A stretch of DNA of 64,000 bases. It comes from Spirochaetae bacterium HGW-Spirochaetae-3 (GTDB taxonomy: Bacteria; Spirochaetota; Spirochaetia; Treponematales; UBA12059). The notes under the pieces are model-generated. The model made no database searches and was not told the DNA's origin. It saw only the letters and a program-made list of their open reading frames with translations. The position numbers and the translations under genes were made by a program. This document shows, piece by piece, positions 35,090 to 43,532 of the stretch (within the stretch, counting starts at the first letter, position 1; every line of letters starts with the position of its first letter). The stretch spans positions 1 to 64,000 of the forward strand of contig PGXV01000004.1 of the NCBI GenBank assembly GCA_002839315.1. Direction: 5' to 3'.

Positions 35090-36769
35090 ATGGCTAAGCG
35101 CCTACTGATACGCGATCTTACATTACGAGACGGACAACAGTCGCAATTCGCCACTCGAATGACGCAGAACCAGGTAGACCGCGTCCTGCCCTTCTATAAG
35201 AGCGCCCATTTCTACGCCATGGAAGTCTGGGGAGGCGCCGTACCCGACTCGGTCATGCGCTTCCTGGGAGAGAATCCGTGGACCCGGCTCGAGAGCATCC
35301 GCGACGGCGTCGCCGGCTCCTCCAAGCTGACCGCGCTATCGCGCGGACGAAACCTGTTCGGCTACAACCCTTATCCCGACTCGGTCATCGAGGGCTTCTG
35401 CCGCAACTCGGTGGAGTCCGGCATCGATATCATGCGCATATTCGACGCGCTCAACGATATCGACAACATGAAGAGCACCATCCGCTTCGTCAAGGAGAGC
35501 GGCGGCATGACGGACTGCGCCGTCTGCTTCACCGTAGACCCGAAATTCACCTTCGGCGATCGAGCAGGAGCCTTCTTCAAGGGCAAGAAGATACCGGGAA
35601 CGCTATTCGGCATACCGTACTTCGTCCGCAAGGCCAAGGAGATGGCCGCCGCCGGCGCCGACATGATAACCATCAAGGACATGGCGGGACTCGTCGAGCC
35701 CGCTATGAGCGCGCGGCTCATCAAGGCGCTCAAGTCCGAGGTCGGCATCCCCATAGACCTGCATACCCATTGCACGCCCGGGTACGGCGTCGCGAGCGTA
35801 CTCCTGGCCATGGTCAACGGCGTCGATATCGTCGATACCGTAATAATGAATTTCTCCGGCGGCCCCGCGGCCCCCGCCTTCGAGATCGTACAGCTGTTCG
35901 CAGACAGGCTCGGTATAGACACGGGCGTGGACCTGGCCGCGGTAGCGGGCATCAACCGCGAGCTGCGCGGCATACGCGGCGAGCTCGCCCAATTCGACCA
36001 GTACAAGGTGCTCCCGCCCGAGATCGACCTTACCTCGTACGAGCCGAGCCCCGAGCTCGCGTCGTTGCTCGACGGAGCCGTAGAGGCGGCCGTAGCGGGC
36101 AGGACCGACGAGGCGCTCAGGCTCTGCCAGGGCATCGAGGCGGCGTTCAACTACCCCGAGCCTAACGAGATCGTCAAGCGAGCCCAGATCCCCGGCGGCA
36201 TGTACACCAACATGATGGCCCAGCTCAAGGAATACAAGCTCGAGCAGCACGTCGAGGAGGTCCTCCAGATCGTGCCCCAGGTAAGGCTCGACGCCGGAGT
36301 GCCGCCGCTCGTCACGCCCACCAGCCAGATCGTCGGCGCCCAGGCCGTCAACTGCATCGTCGACAAGTCCCAGGGCAAGCCTTTCTATACCAACGTCTCC
36401 AAGAATTTCATAGAGCTGGTCAAGGGCTCGTACGGCCGGACGCCCTTCCCGATAGCCCCCGCCTTCCGCGAGAAAATCGCCGGAGTCCGCGAGGAGACGC
36501 CGTACGATACGAGCACGTATAAGAAGCAGGACAATCCCGAGCTGGCAGACTGCGGCGGCCTCCGGCTGGCCAAGAACGAGAAGGAAGCGCTGCTCCTCGA
36601 GCTGTTCCCCAGCGTCGCCGACAAATTCCTCAAGACCGTGCGTCAGGCCGAGTGGGCGGCCGCCGAAGCCGAGCGCGTCGCCGGGCTACCTCCGGAGCCC
36701 GAGGAAGCTCCGAGCCGCTATCCGGCTAAATTCTGGGAAGAGGAATTGACGTCGGCTATCGAGGCGTAA
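35090..36769 (+). CDS. Biotin-dependent carboxyltransferase: oxaloacetate decarboxylase alpha / transcarboxylase 5S type, without biotin domain
   Basis: 559 residues from the ATG at 35090 (GGAG eight bases upstream). A DRE-TIM carboxyltransferase domain (about 1-300) shows RDLTLRDGQQS, the carboxylated lysine K196 in TIKDMAGL, and metal-binding H225 and H227 in LHTHCTPG. The conserved PYC/OadA region follows (about 310-530, IPGGMYTNM and PPLVTPTSQIVGAQAV). The protein stops at PAKFWEEEL without the C-terminal biotinyl domain of full-length OadA, so it must use a separate carrier; the one at 25060 is the obvious candidate. Reaction: pyruvate/oxaloacetate exchange with carboxybiotin. With MmdA and that carrier it could form a methylmalonyl-CoA:pyruvate transcarboxylase, or with MmdB an oxaloacetate decarboxylase pump. 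Confidence 0.9.
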   Translation: MAKRLLIRDLTLRDGQQSQFATRMTQNQVDRVLPFYKSAHFYAMEVWGGAVPDSVMRFLGENPWTRLESIRDGVAGSSKLTALSRGRNLFGYNPYPDSVIEGFCRNSVESGIDIMRIFDALNDIDNMKSTIRFVKESGGMTDCAVCFTVDPKFTFGDRAGAFFKGKKIPGTLFGIPYFVRKAKEMAAAGADMITIKDMAGLVEPAMSARLIKALKSEVGIPIDLHTHCTPGYGVASVLLAMVNGVDIVDTVIMNFSGGPAAPAFEIVQLFADRLGIDTGVDLAAVAGINRELRGIRGELAQFDQYKVLPPEIDLTSYEPSPELASLLDGAVEAAVAGRTDEALRLCQGIEAAFNYPEPNEIVKRAQIPGGMYTNMMAQLKEYKLEQHVEEVLQIVPQVRLDAGVPPLVTPTSQIVGAQAVNCIVDKSQGKPFYTNVSKNFIELVKGSYGRTPFPIAPAFREKIAGVREETPYDTSTYKKQDNPELADCGGLRLAKNEKEALLLELFPSVADKFLKTVRQAEWAAAEAERVAGLPPEPEEAPSRYPAKFWEEELTSAIEA

Positions 36770-36773
36770 AGGC

Positions 36774-36824
36774 CCCGCTCATCCGTCCGCAGGCCCGGGG
36801 AGCCGCGCGCGATCCATGAGCGGG
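36774..36824. terminator. Possible hairpin between convergent genes
   Basis: CCCGCTCAT (36774-36782) is exactly complementary to ATGAGCGGG (36816-36824) with a 33-base loop, directly after the carboxyltransferase stop. There is no U-run, so it is at best a weak or factor-assisted terminator. Confidence 0.35.
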
Positions 36825-36858
36825 CGGCTCTTCTCCATTGCGCGGCCGCGTCCGGCGC

Positions 36859-38517
36859 TCATTTCTCGTTCATGACGACAATGCCCGTCCAGCCGGGCGG
36901 AGGCGGCGACCTCAGGAAGGAACCGCAGCGCTCGGCGAAGCGCTCGAAGCGCGGGTCGCCAGGCCGTATGCGCGAGGCCCGATCGAAACAGCGGGCGGCG
37001 TCGTCGAACCGGCGACCGTAGTAATGCCGTATGCCGGCATGGTAGTACCTCACCGCCTTCTCGCTCTCCGCGTCGATATCCCTGCGCACGCCGAAGACGG
37101 AGACGGCGCTACGCCTGCCCTTGACGGCCACCTTGTCCACGAAGAAGCAAGGGAAGCTGTCCCGGACCTCGCGGTACACCTGCGACGAGACGAGCATCGG
37201 CTCCTCGTATACGCGCGTGAGCCCCTCGATTCGCGACGCGATATTGACCATGTCGCCTATGACCGTATAGTCCATCTTCTTGTCGGAGCCGATATTGCCT
37301 ATCGTTACCTTGCCGTGGTTGATCCCGACGCCGCTCCGGAACGGCGGACGCCCCTTGGCGGTCTGCCAGACGTTGAACTCGTCCATCGACTCTATCATCT
37401 CGAGGCCTGCGGCGACGGCGTTCTGGGCGTCGCGCCCCGACGATACGGGGGCGCCGAAGAAGGCCATGATCGCGTCGCCTATATACTTGTCCACGATGCC
37501 TTTCCTCTGGATGATGATCTCGACCATCCGCTCGAAATAGTGGTTAAGGGAGTCGACGACCTCGCTCGGGGAGAGGCTCTCGGAGATGCCTGTAAAGCCG
37601 ACGATATCGCTGAACAAGATGCTCAGGACGCGCTCGTCGCCGACGAGGTGCGCCTCGCGCCGGCTGAAGAACTGCTCGATCACGTCGGCCGGCACGTACT
37701 TCTGGAAGATATTGCGGACCTTCCGCTCCTGCCTCTGGGAGATAGCGGCCGTGAGGGCGTAGTTCTTGATCTGCGCGTAGGCGTCAGACAGCGCGGCCAC
37801 CATGCCGTTGAAACTCGCCGCCAGGCTTCCGATCTCGTCGGAGTACACGATCTCGGCTCGTATGCCAAGATCGTTCGTCTCCATCACGGTGGTCATCGTC
37901 CGTTCCAGGCGGCGTATAGGCAGGGAAAGATAGCGGGAGAAGAACGCTAGCAGGACCGTCGAGACGACGGCTGAAACGGCGATGATCAAGGCGTTCCTGT
38001 AGATTATCTCGTCGACCGCGGCGTAGAAACGGTCCTCCCGCTCGCTGACGAGGACGTACCAGCCGAATTCCGGGAAGAAGGCGGCCTGCGCCACGCGGTC
38101 AGCCCCTCCGAGGCGAAGGCGGATCCATCCCTCCCTGCGCGCCCCTATCATGGCAAGGACGTCGCTCGCCTCGGCGGGCTCGAGCGTCAGGGGAGAGCTG
38201 CTCATCGCGAGTACGCCCGAGGAGTCGAAGGCCGCCACGAGCTCGGTCTGGCCGCGCACGGTTCCGGCCGCGAAGCCGCCGACGGCCTTCTTGGCGACCT
38301 CGACGAAATATTCGTCGGATTCCAGGCCGTTCTCCTCGAGGATACTCCATTGCTGCCTGGCGTACTTCCTCAGTTCCTCGGTTTTGAAGCGCAGGAATTC
38401 CACCGTCACGCGCGTGATTCCGTTCCTCGCCGCGAATGACGAGACGAGCCCTGAAACGACCAGGGGCGCAACCAGCAACGGTAAGACGGTGAAGAGAATC
38501 CTCGTTCGTATGCGCAT
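36859..38517 (-). CDS. Membrane-bound class III adenylate/guanylate cyclase with HAMP domain
   Basis: 552 residues. TM1 (about 8-30) and TM2 (about 178-200) flank a periplasmic sensor domain of about 145 residues, probably Cache-like (YVLVSEREDRFYAAVDEI before TM2). A HAMP linker (about 200-255) and a class III cyclase domain (about 285-460) follow. Catalytic metal aspartates are in FSDIVGFT and IGDAIMAFFG, with the substrate lysine in VDKYIGD and the transition-state Asn/Arg in DMVNIASRIE, so the enzyme looks active. A C-terminal helical TPR-like tail (about 480-535) and a Pro-rich end complete it. It probably makes cAMP in response to an extracytoplasmic signal. A promoter lies only 12 bases before the ATG. 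Confidence 0.92.
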   Translation of the reverse strand: MRIRTRILFTVLPLLVAPLVVSGLVSSFAARNGITRVTVEFLRFKTEELRKYARQQWSILEENGLESDEYFVEVAKKAVGGFAAGTVRGQTELVAAFDSSGVLAMSSSPLTLEPAEASDVLAMIGARREGWIRLRLGGADRVAQAAFFPEFGWYVLVSEREDRFYAAVDEIIYRNALIIAVSAVVSTVLLAFFSRYLSLPIRRLERTMTTVMETNDLGIRAEIVYSDEIGSLAASFNGMVAALSDAYAQIKNYALTAAISQRQERKVRNIFQKYVPADVIEQFFSRREAHLVGDERVLSILFSDIVGFTGISESLSPSEVVDSLNHYFERMVEIIIQRKGIVDKYIGDAIMAFFGAPVSSGRDAQNAVAAGLEMIESMDEFNVWQTAKGRPPFRSGVGINHGKVTIGNIGSDKKMDYTVIGDMVNIASRIEGLTRVYEEPMLVSSQVYREVRDSFPCFFVDKVAVKGRRSAVSVFGVRRDIDAESEKAVRYYHAGIRHYYGRRFDDAARCFDRASRIRPGDPRFERFAERCGSFLRSPPPPGWTGIVVMNEK

Positions 38518-38529
38518 TTTTCATTACGA

Positions 38530-38559
38530 ATCATAGGATAACGCCCCCCCCCGAGTCAA
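38530..38559 (-). promoter_or_regulatory. Cyclase gene promoter, near-leaderless
   Basis: Minus-strand TTGACT (38559-38554), an 18-bp spacer containing a run of Gs, and TATGAT (38535-38530). The -10 ends 12 bases before the start codon at 38517, leaving a leader of about six bases without a Shine-Dalgarno sequence. Confidence 0.6.
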
Positions 38560-38569
38560 ATCGCCGCCG

Positions 38570-38598
38570 TTGAAGCGCACGGCCCGGGACGCTACAAT
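38570..38598 (+). promoter_or_regulatory. Promoter of the coiled-coil membrane protein gene
   Basis: TTGAAG (38570-38575), a 17-bp spacer and TACAAT (38593-38598). It lies back to back with the cyclase promoter. The start codon at 38619 has AAGGA (38608-38612 region) about eight bases upstream, so this transcript has a conventional short leader. Confidence 0.6.
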
Positions 38599-38618
38599 TC
38601 TTCTTGAAGGAAATCGCC

Positions 38619-39869
38619 ATGAACGACGCCCCGACCGGTATGGAGACGATGCCGACCGACGATACGGGTATCGTCCCCGAGGACGAACGGGATGATATAC
38701 TCAGGGAGATCGAGGAGAGCATCGGGAAAAGCCGCGGCTCGCTGAACCTCGAATCGAACTCCGCCTCGAGCGGAGCGGCGATCCCGGCCGCCGTCAACGC
38801 CGGCGCGCTGGTCCTGATGGCGCTCACGCTGCTCATCGTCCCGAGGATATACGATACCGGCGAGCGCCGGCTCGTCGACCCTTCGACGTCCGATACGTAC
38901 GATAGCGCCGGATTGTACCGAGCGCTGCGCCGCGAGGCCGACGAACGGATAGAGGAACGTGAGACGACGATCGAGGCCCTGCAGGAAGAGTACGGCAGGG
39001 TCCTGAGCGAACGCGAGGCGCTACGCGAAAATTTCGACGCCAGGCTCGCGCTCAAGGCGAACGAGCTCGAGTCCGGGCTGAGGACGGCGATAGAGGCCGA
39101 GCGACGTCGGCTGGCCTCGTCCGACCTCGCCGACGAGGCGATAGAAACCGGCTTACGCGACCTCGAGGCGAGGCTCCAGGACGAACGCGCGAAGGAGCTA
39201 CAGGCCTACGAGGAAAGCCTGAGGGCGGAGTCGGCGAGCCGCGAGCGGGAGCTGGCGGCCGCGGCTAGCCGATACGGCGAGGAACTGACAAGGCGTACCG
39301 ATCCCCTGACCGCCGAGATAGAGCTCCTTATGGCTCAGCGCGAGATGCAGCGGGCATCCGAGCGGGAGCTGTCGCGCCGCAACGACGAGGCCGCGGCCGA
39401 GATAGCGCGCCTCGAATCGGAACGCGACGGCCTGGCCGAATCCAGGCGGCGCGATCGGCTGGAATTCTCGGCCTTCGAGGCCCGGTCGCGGGCTGAGGAA
39501 GCCGCCAGGCTGGCGCTGCGGAATCGCGTAGAGGCGATGCTCGATAAGCCGGGCGAGACCGAGCGGGGAACCGGATCGGACCAGGCCGCGCTGGGGACCA
39601 GGATAGACCTCATGCAGGCGAAGGTAGAGGCGCGCAGGATCATCGCCGCGGAACCCGTCCGGAGCGAGTATCCCGACCTGGCCGAGAGGCTCGACCGATT
39701 CTTCCTCTATTCCGAGGAGGAATACCGTACCGCGGGGCGGCTCGCGGGGATAGCCGAGATAGCGGCACTTATCGACGCGATCGCGGCCCGACGCGCCCCT
39801 CAGGAGCGGGAGGCATACGATCCAGCCCTGCGGCCGATCCTCGAGAGCTTGCTCGAGCTGCTCGAGTAG
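38619..39869 (+). CDS. Single-pass membrane protein with long coiled coil
   Basis: 416 residues from the ATG at 38619 (a TTG five codons earlier lacks a site). An acidic cytosolic N-terminus (about 1-50) is followed by one transmembrane helix (about 55-78, ALVLMALTLLIVPRI) and then a very long Glu/Arg/Ala-rich coiled coil (about 95-310, e.g. READERIEERETTIEALQEEY). A helical C-terminal domain ends in LLELLE. No family is recognised. Probably a periplasmic or cytoplasmic scaffold. It is divergent from the cyclase gene with overlapping control region, which suggests linked expression; nothing more specific can be said. Confidence 0.78.
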   Translation: MNDAPTGMETMPTDDTGIVPEDERDDILREIEESIGKSRGSLNLESNSASSGAAIPAAVNAGALVLMALTLLIVPRIYDTGERRLVDPSTSDTYDSAGLYRALRREADERIEERETTIEALQEEYGRVLSEREALRENFDARLALKANELESGLRTAIEAERRRLASSDLADEAIETGLRDLEARLQDERAKELQAYEESLRAESASRERELAAAASRYGEELTRRTDPLTAEIELLMAQREMQRASERELSRRNDEAAAEIARLESERDGLAESRRRDRLEFSAFEARSRAEEAARLALRNRVEAMLDKPGETERGTGSDQAALGTRIDLMQAKVEARRIIAAEPVRSEYPDLAERLDRFFLYSEEEYRTAGRLAGIAEIAALIDAIAARRAPQEREAYDPALRPILESLLELLE

Positions 39870-39878
39870 GGCCGCCCG

Positions 39879-40949
39879 TCACGGTTTCTTGAGGGTGATG
39901 GTCGCCGTGACGCCGATGCCGCGATCGTCCTCGAGGCGTATGTACTCCTTGACGAGCTTCGTTCCCGAGGCGGGCGTATAGAGGCCGTCGGCCGTTATGG
40001 AGCCTCCGCTCGACAGGGTCATGGAGAACGTATAGGGGGCTATCCCTCCGACGGCGGCGAACCTGTAGCTCTCCCCGCCCAGCAGCAGCGTGACCGAGCT
40101 AGGCACGATGGTCAGCGGCGGATCGACCGCCTGCACGACCGTGACGGCCGCGACGGCGATATCGGCACTATCGGTGACGCTGACCGTATACGCGCCCTGC
40201 GCTACCGGAGCCGTGTACGCCCCGGTAACCGAGTCTATCGTCCCTCCGGTCGCGCTGAAGACGTACGAGCCGCCTCCCCCCATCGCAGAGAAGGAACAAC
40301 CGCCGCCGGCCTCTATCGTGACGCTCATCGGATCGATGACGAGCTCCGGGGGGCTCGCGCGGACCGTCACGGCCGCGTCGCTCGATCGGCCGGAGGAATC
40401 CTCTACCCGCACGACCGCGTCGGTATCCGTCCCCGGGGCGAGGTAGAGGCCGGTATCCTGGCCCACGCTCCCGAGGCCGGAAGCGACGCTGAACCAGTAC
40501 GGGGGCGTCCCCCCGACGACGGTGTAGGTCAGGGACTCGCCGTACTCGAGCGACGCGATCGAGGGCAGAAGGCCGAGCGGCGCCACGGACGTATCGTTGA
40601 CGATTACGATCGCTACCGTATCGTCTCCCGCGGCGTCGACGAGCCGTATGACGGCCACGGTGGACGAAGACGGAGCGATATAGTCGACCCGGCCGTCCGC
40701 GACCGGCGAGATCGAGCCTGAGCCCTGCGTGATCTGGAAGTCGTAGGGTGTCGTACCCCCCGACGCGACGAGCAGCGCGTCCTGGTCTACCTGCAGTACA
40801 AGGATCGACGGGCTCACCTGTAGCTGGGCCGGCTCGACGAACAGCTCGTCCCATATCTGGAATACCGACGCGGGGACGCAGGAAAAGGCCGCGGCGGCCG
40901 ACGATGCGATCAGTAGCGCCGCCAGTCTGCAGAATGCCACGGTTCTCAT
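39879..40949 (-). CDS. Exported lipoprotein with tandem Ig-like domains
   Basis: 356 residues. The signal sequence ends AAAAFSC, a lipobox-like site at Cys24. The mature part holds four repeats of about 75-80 residues, each starting with a strand such as LQVSPSILVLQVDQDALLVASGGTTPYDF and continuing into a GGxxPYxFS motif (GGTPPYWFS, GGGGSYVFS, GGIAPYTFS). These are Ig-like repeats of bacterial surface proteins. It is one base after the barrel-type gene at 40951, so the pair is co-transcribed. A surface-exposed or periplasmic binding role is inferred. Confidence 0.78.
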   Translation of the reverse strand: MRTVAFCRLAALLIASSAAAAFSCVPASVFQIWDELFVEPAQLQVSPSILVLQVDQDALLVASGGTTPYDFQITQGSGSISPVADGRVDYIAPSSSTVAVIRLVDAAGDDTVAIVIVNDTSVAPLGLLPSIASLEYGESLTYTVVGGTPPYWFSVASGLGSVGQDTGLYLAPGTDTDAVVRVEDSSGRSSDAAVTVRASPPELVIDPMSVTIEAGGGCSFSAMGGGGSYVFSATGGTIDSVTGAYTAPVAQGAYTVSVTDSADIAVAAVTVVQAVDPPLTIVPSSVTLLLGGESYRFAAVGGIAPYTFSMTLSSGGSITADGLYTPASGTKLVKEYIRLEDDRGIGVTATITLKKP

Positions 40950-40950
40950 G

Positions 40951-42183
40951 TCATATCTCCATCGTGATGACGAGCCGGGGAAGCATCCCCCAGAGAGCGG
41001 CGACCGAGCCGCCCCCCGTATCGACGAAAAGAATGGACGACACCTCGAGGTCTATCCCCATTCTTCCGAAAACCCGTATCGCGGCGCCTAGCGAGGCTGA
41101 GGCGAACGGCATCAGCTCGGTATACGAGGTCGCTCCGTCGCCCCGTATCGACGCGACGGCCGGTCCCGCGGCCGCCCGTAGGTAGGGCGTCATCGACCCT
41201 ATTGACGAGAATCGCCGCGTCGCCTCTCCGCTCAGCGTCGCGAACAGGCTGCTCGCGCTCGCCGTATCCCTGCCCTCGATGGAAACAGGTAGCAGCGACG
41301 CCGAGAAGCCGGCCCTCCAGCGATCCGATTCGTCGAGCGGAAAATCGAGGCTCGCCTGGAATTGGGCGGCGATCTTGAAGTACTCGCCGGCGCGGCCGAG
41401 CGGTATGAAGCCGCCTATTCCCGCGCCGACGCCGCTCGCAGGGCGTCTGACCCGCTCCCGTATCGCGTCGGCTACGAGGGCGATTTCGGGCGTCCCGGGG
41501 TCCAGGGCCGTCTCGGACGGCGGGGCGACCACGCGCGACGGGACCGTCTCGGGCGACCGTGCCTCCTCGGGCGTAGGGACCGTCGCGAGCGGAGGAAGGA
41601 CCTGGGCGGGACGAGGCTTCTCCGGAGCGATGACGACGTCCGGCGAGGGACCGTAAGAGGCAACGGGCATGGAGAAGGCGGTAGCATCGAATACCGCTGG
41701 CAAGGCTCGATCCGGAGTCTCGGTACGAGGGACGGGAGGATGCCCGCTCAACTCGCTCTGCGCCGCGACCAGCAGCGTCTGGACGTAGGCTCCGACGGTC
41801 TGGTCGAAATCGAGATCGAAGCCGCACTCCAGCGTACCGCTCTGGGTTCGCATCCCGCCTGAACGATCCGCTAGCGTGAACGTCAGCACGACGCGATCGG
41901 AAACCATGGTATACGCGACGGCCATCTCGAAATCGGTCACGGCGTTTCCGGCCGGGCTCTCGAGCGCTTCTTCGACGGCGATGAAATTCCTCTTCAACAA
42001 GGCAACTTCGACCGAACCGCGTACGACCGTCCCCAATACGCCTTCGGCCGTCCCTCTTTCGGAGGCGTCGCCTTCGAAGGAAACGGTCAAGGAAACCGGG
42101 ACGGAACCTTCTTCGTCGGCGCGCAGGGGAACGAGGCTCCCGAGGAGAATGACGACCATGAACGTCATCAGCATCATCGGCAT
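40951..42183 (-). CDS. Predicted envelope protein with Pro-rich linker and C-terminal barrel-like domain
   Basis: 410 residues. The signal peptide (about 1-22, MLMTFMVVILLGSLVPLRA) precedes an N-terminal alpha/beta domain (about 25-140, VAYTMVSDRVVLTFTLADRSGG and AVGAYVQTLLVAAQSEL-like) resembling TolB-N/FlgO-type modules. A Pro/Glu-rich linker (about 145-240) leads to a beta-rich C-terminal half (about 245-410) with alternating hydrophobic residues, probably a small outer-membrane barrel. The design matches the protein at 9918-10937, and both are followed by an Ig- or Fn3-type lipoprotein gene. No functional family is recognised. Confidence 0.7.
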   Translation of the reverse strand: MPMMLMTFMVVILLGSLVPLRADEEGSVPVSLTVSFEGDASERGTAEGVLGTVVRGSVEVALLKRNFIAVEEALESPAGNAVTDFEMAVAYTMVSDRVVLTFTLADRSGGMRTQSGTLECGFDLDFDQTVGAYVQTLLVAAQSELSGHPPVPRTETPDRALPAVFDATAFSMPVASYGPSPDVVIAPEKPRPAQVLPPLATVPTPEEARSPETVPSRVVAPPSETALDPGTPEIALVADAIRERVRRPASGVGAGIGGFIPLGRAGEYFKIAAQFQASLDFPLDESDRWRAGFSASLLPVSIEGRDTASASSLFATLSGEATRRFSSIGSMTPYLRAAAGPAVASIRGDGATSYTELMPFASASLGAAIRVFGRMGIDLEVSSILFVDTGGGSVAALWGMLPRLVITMEI

Positions 42184-42456
42184 GGACCTTCGACGCTGGC
42201 CTCAAGGCAGTCCGGGCCGCGATCCGATGGAGGCTCCGGGAGATCGAACGCGTCGACGGACCCGTCGAGCGACGTCTCTCGCATGAACCGCGGAACGCGT
42301 GCCGATACGCCTCGATAGAGGCAACGCCCTTTGCTAGAACTATAGCGCTTCGTCGCGCGTATTCAATACCCGTACCGACGAGTAGGAGGTAATTCGATAG
42401 CGATAACGCCGGTGGCCACGGGAGCCTGGCCAGCTACTATATAGGCCGGGCTCGAT

Positions 42457-42472
42457 GGGCGCTACGTAGCGC
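42457..42472. repeat. 16-bp perfect palindrome after the dipeptidase gene
   Basis: GGCGCTACGTAGCGCC abuts the stop codon of the minus-strand dipeptidase gene. It has no loop and no U-run, so it is a poor terminator; it may be a protein-binding site or a chance palindrome. The rest of the 42184-42472 gap shows nothing I can name. Confidence 0.45.
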
Positions 42473-43492
42473 CTACTTCCAGACCTGCCCGTATACCCGC
42501 AGGATGTTTCCGCCGAGAATCGAGGCAATGTTCTCCGGCGAGAAACCGCGGCGCGATAGTCCGTCGGACAAGGTTCCGAGATGGAGGGGCGTTTCTATCT
42601 CTTGAGGATAATGCCATGGAGGCGGCGCGTAGTTCGAGGAATTCCAGGCCCCTCCGGCTAGGAGGTAACGGTAAACGAATTTGGCCAGCAGGGTGTTGCA
42701 GTACGCCGCCTGGTATTCGAAGTAGTCGATGCCGAGTCCCACGTGCTCTACGCCCGCGAGGCGGACTATGTGGTCGATATGGTCTATGAATTCGTCCAGG
42801 CTCGGGCGAAAGGATTTGGACACGAAGCTGGGGAACCCGTTTATTCCTATGACCCCGCCGTTCTTCGCTATGGCCTTCACGACGTCGTCGTTCAGGTTGC
42901 GGTCGTTGTCGTGCACGGCTCTCGCGTTCCCGTGGGAAATGATCACGGGCGAGCTAGAGGCGTCGATGGCGTCCAGGGTCGTCTTAGCGCCCGTGTGGGC
43001 GCAATCCACGAGCACGCCTAGCCGGTTAGCCTCGGCGACGACCAGTCCCCCGAATTCCGTTAGTCCGGTGTCCTCCTCGACGGTGCAGCCGCAGCCCGCA
43101 AGATCCTTTACGTTGTAGCAGAGCTGGCATACGCGCAGGCCCGTCTTGTAGAACATCCCGATATTCTTTATTTCGCCCTCGAAGGGCCTGGTTCCCTGGA
43201 AGTGCAATATAATGCCAAGCTTCCCTTCCGACTTGGCTCGGTATATATCCTTTACCGAGGTGACGAGGACGAGGTCGTCGCGTGTTCTAATGCGTTCGGT
43301 CCACATCGCCATCGTCTCCTCGGTATGACGCAAGGGGGTCCTCCGCGGAACTTTCATGCCGTAGCCGGCCGTGACGGCTATCGCCGTAAGGCCTCCGTCG
43401 CGGTAGTCGCGCAGGATTCTATCCTTGACGGCCGCCGGGCAAGTCATGTCGATGACTACAGATCGTTCGTAGATGCTCTTAGGATTCTCCAT
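42473..43492 (-). CDS. Membrane dipeptidase-like (peptidase family M19) enzyme with altered metal site
   Basis: 339 residues from the ATG at 43492 (AAGGAGG six bases upstream), preferred to the ATG at 43516. The renal dipeptidase TIM-barrel fold is evident: NRLGVLVDCAHTG, PVIISHGNARAVHDNDRNLNDD and GGVIGINGF, with the two histidine ligands of DCAHTG and SHGN and the RNL arginine in place. However, the N-terminal HxD ligand motif of M19 enzymes (normally D.HND) reads IDMTCPA, and the bridging glutamate position reads HFQG rather than IEG. Classical dipeptidase activity is therefore doubtful. It is followed upstream by a proline racemase-family gene (about 40 bp), suggesting amino-acid or imino-acid catabolism. 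Confidence 0.85.
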   Translation of the reverse strand: MENPKSIYERSVVIDMTCPAAVKDRILRDYRDGGLTAIAVTAGYGMKVPRRTPLRHTEETMAMWTERIRTRDDLVLVTSVKDIYRAKSEGKLGIILHFQGTRPFEGEIKNIGMFYKTGLRVCQLCYNVKDLAGCGCTVEEDTGLTEFGGLVVAEANRLGVLVDCAHTGAKTTLDAIDASSSPVIISHGNARAVHDNDRNLNDDVVKAIAKNGGVIGINGFPSFVSKSFRPSLDEFIDHIDHIVRLAGVEHVGLGIDYFEYQAAYCNTLLAKFVYRYLLAGGAWNSSNYAPPPWHYPQEIETPLHLGTLSDGLSRRGFSPENIASILGGNILRVYGQVWK

Positions 43493-43532
43493 AGGTTCCT
43501 CCTTGCTCTTCATCATACCGTGCGCGCCTCAC

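Noticed and set aside
42340..42528. Small minus-strand gene upstream of the barrel-type gene
   Set aside because: It overlaps the dipeptidase 3' end in another frame, has no ribosome site and no recognisable composition.
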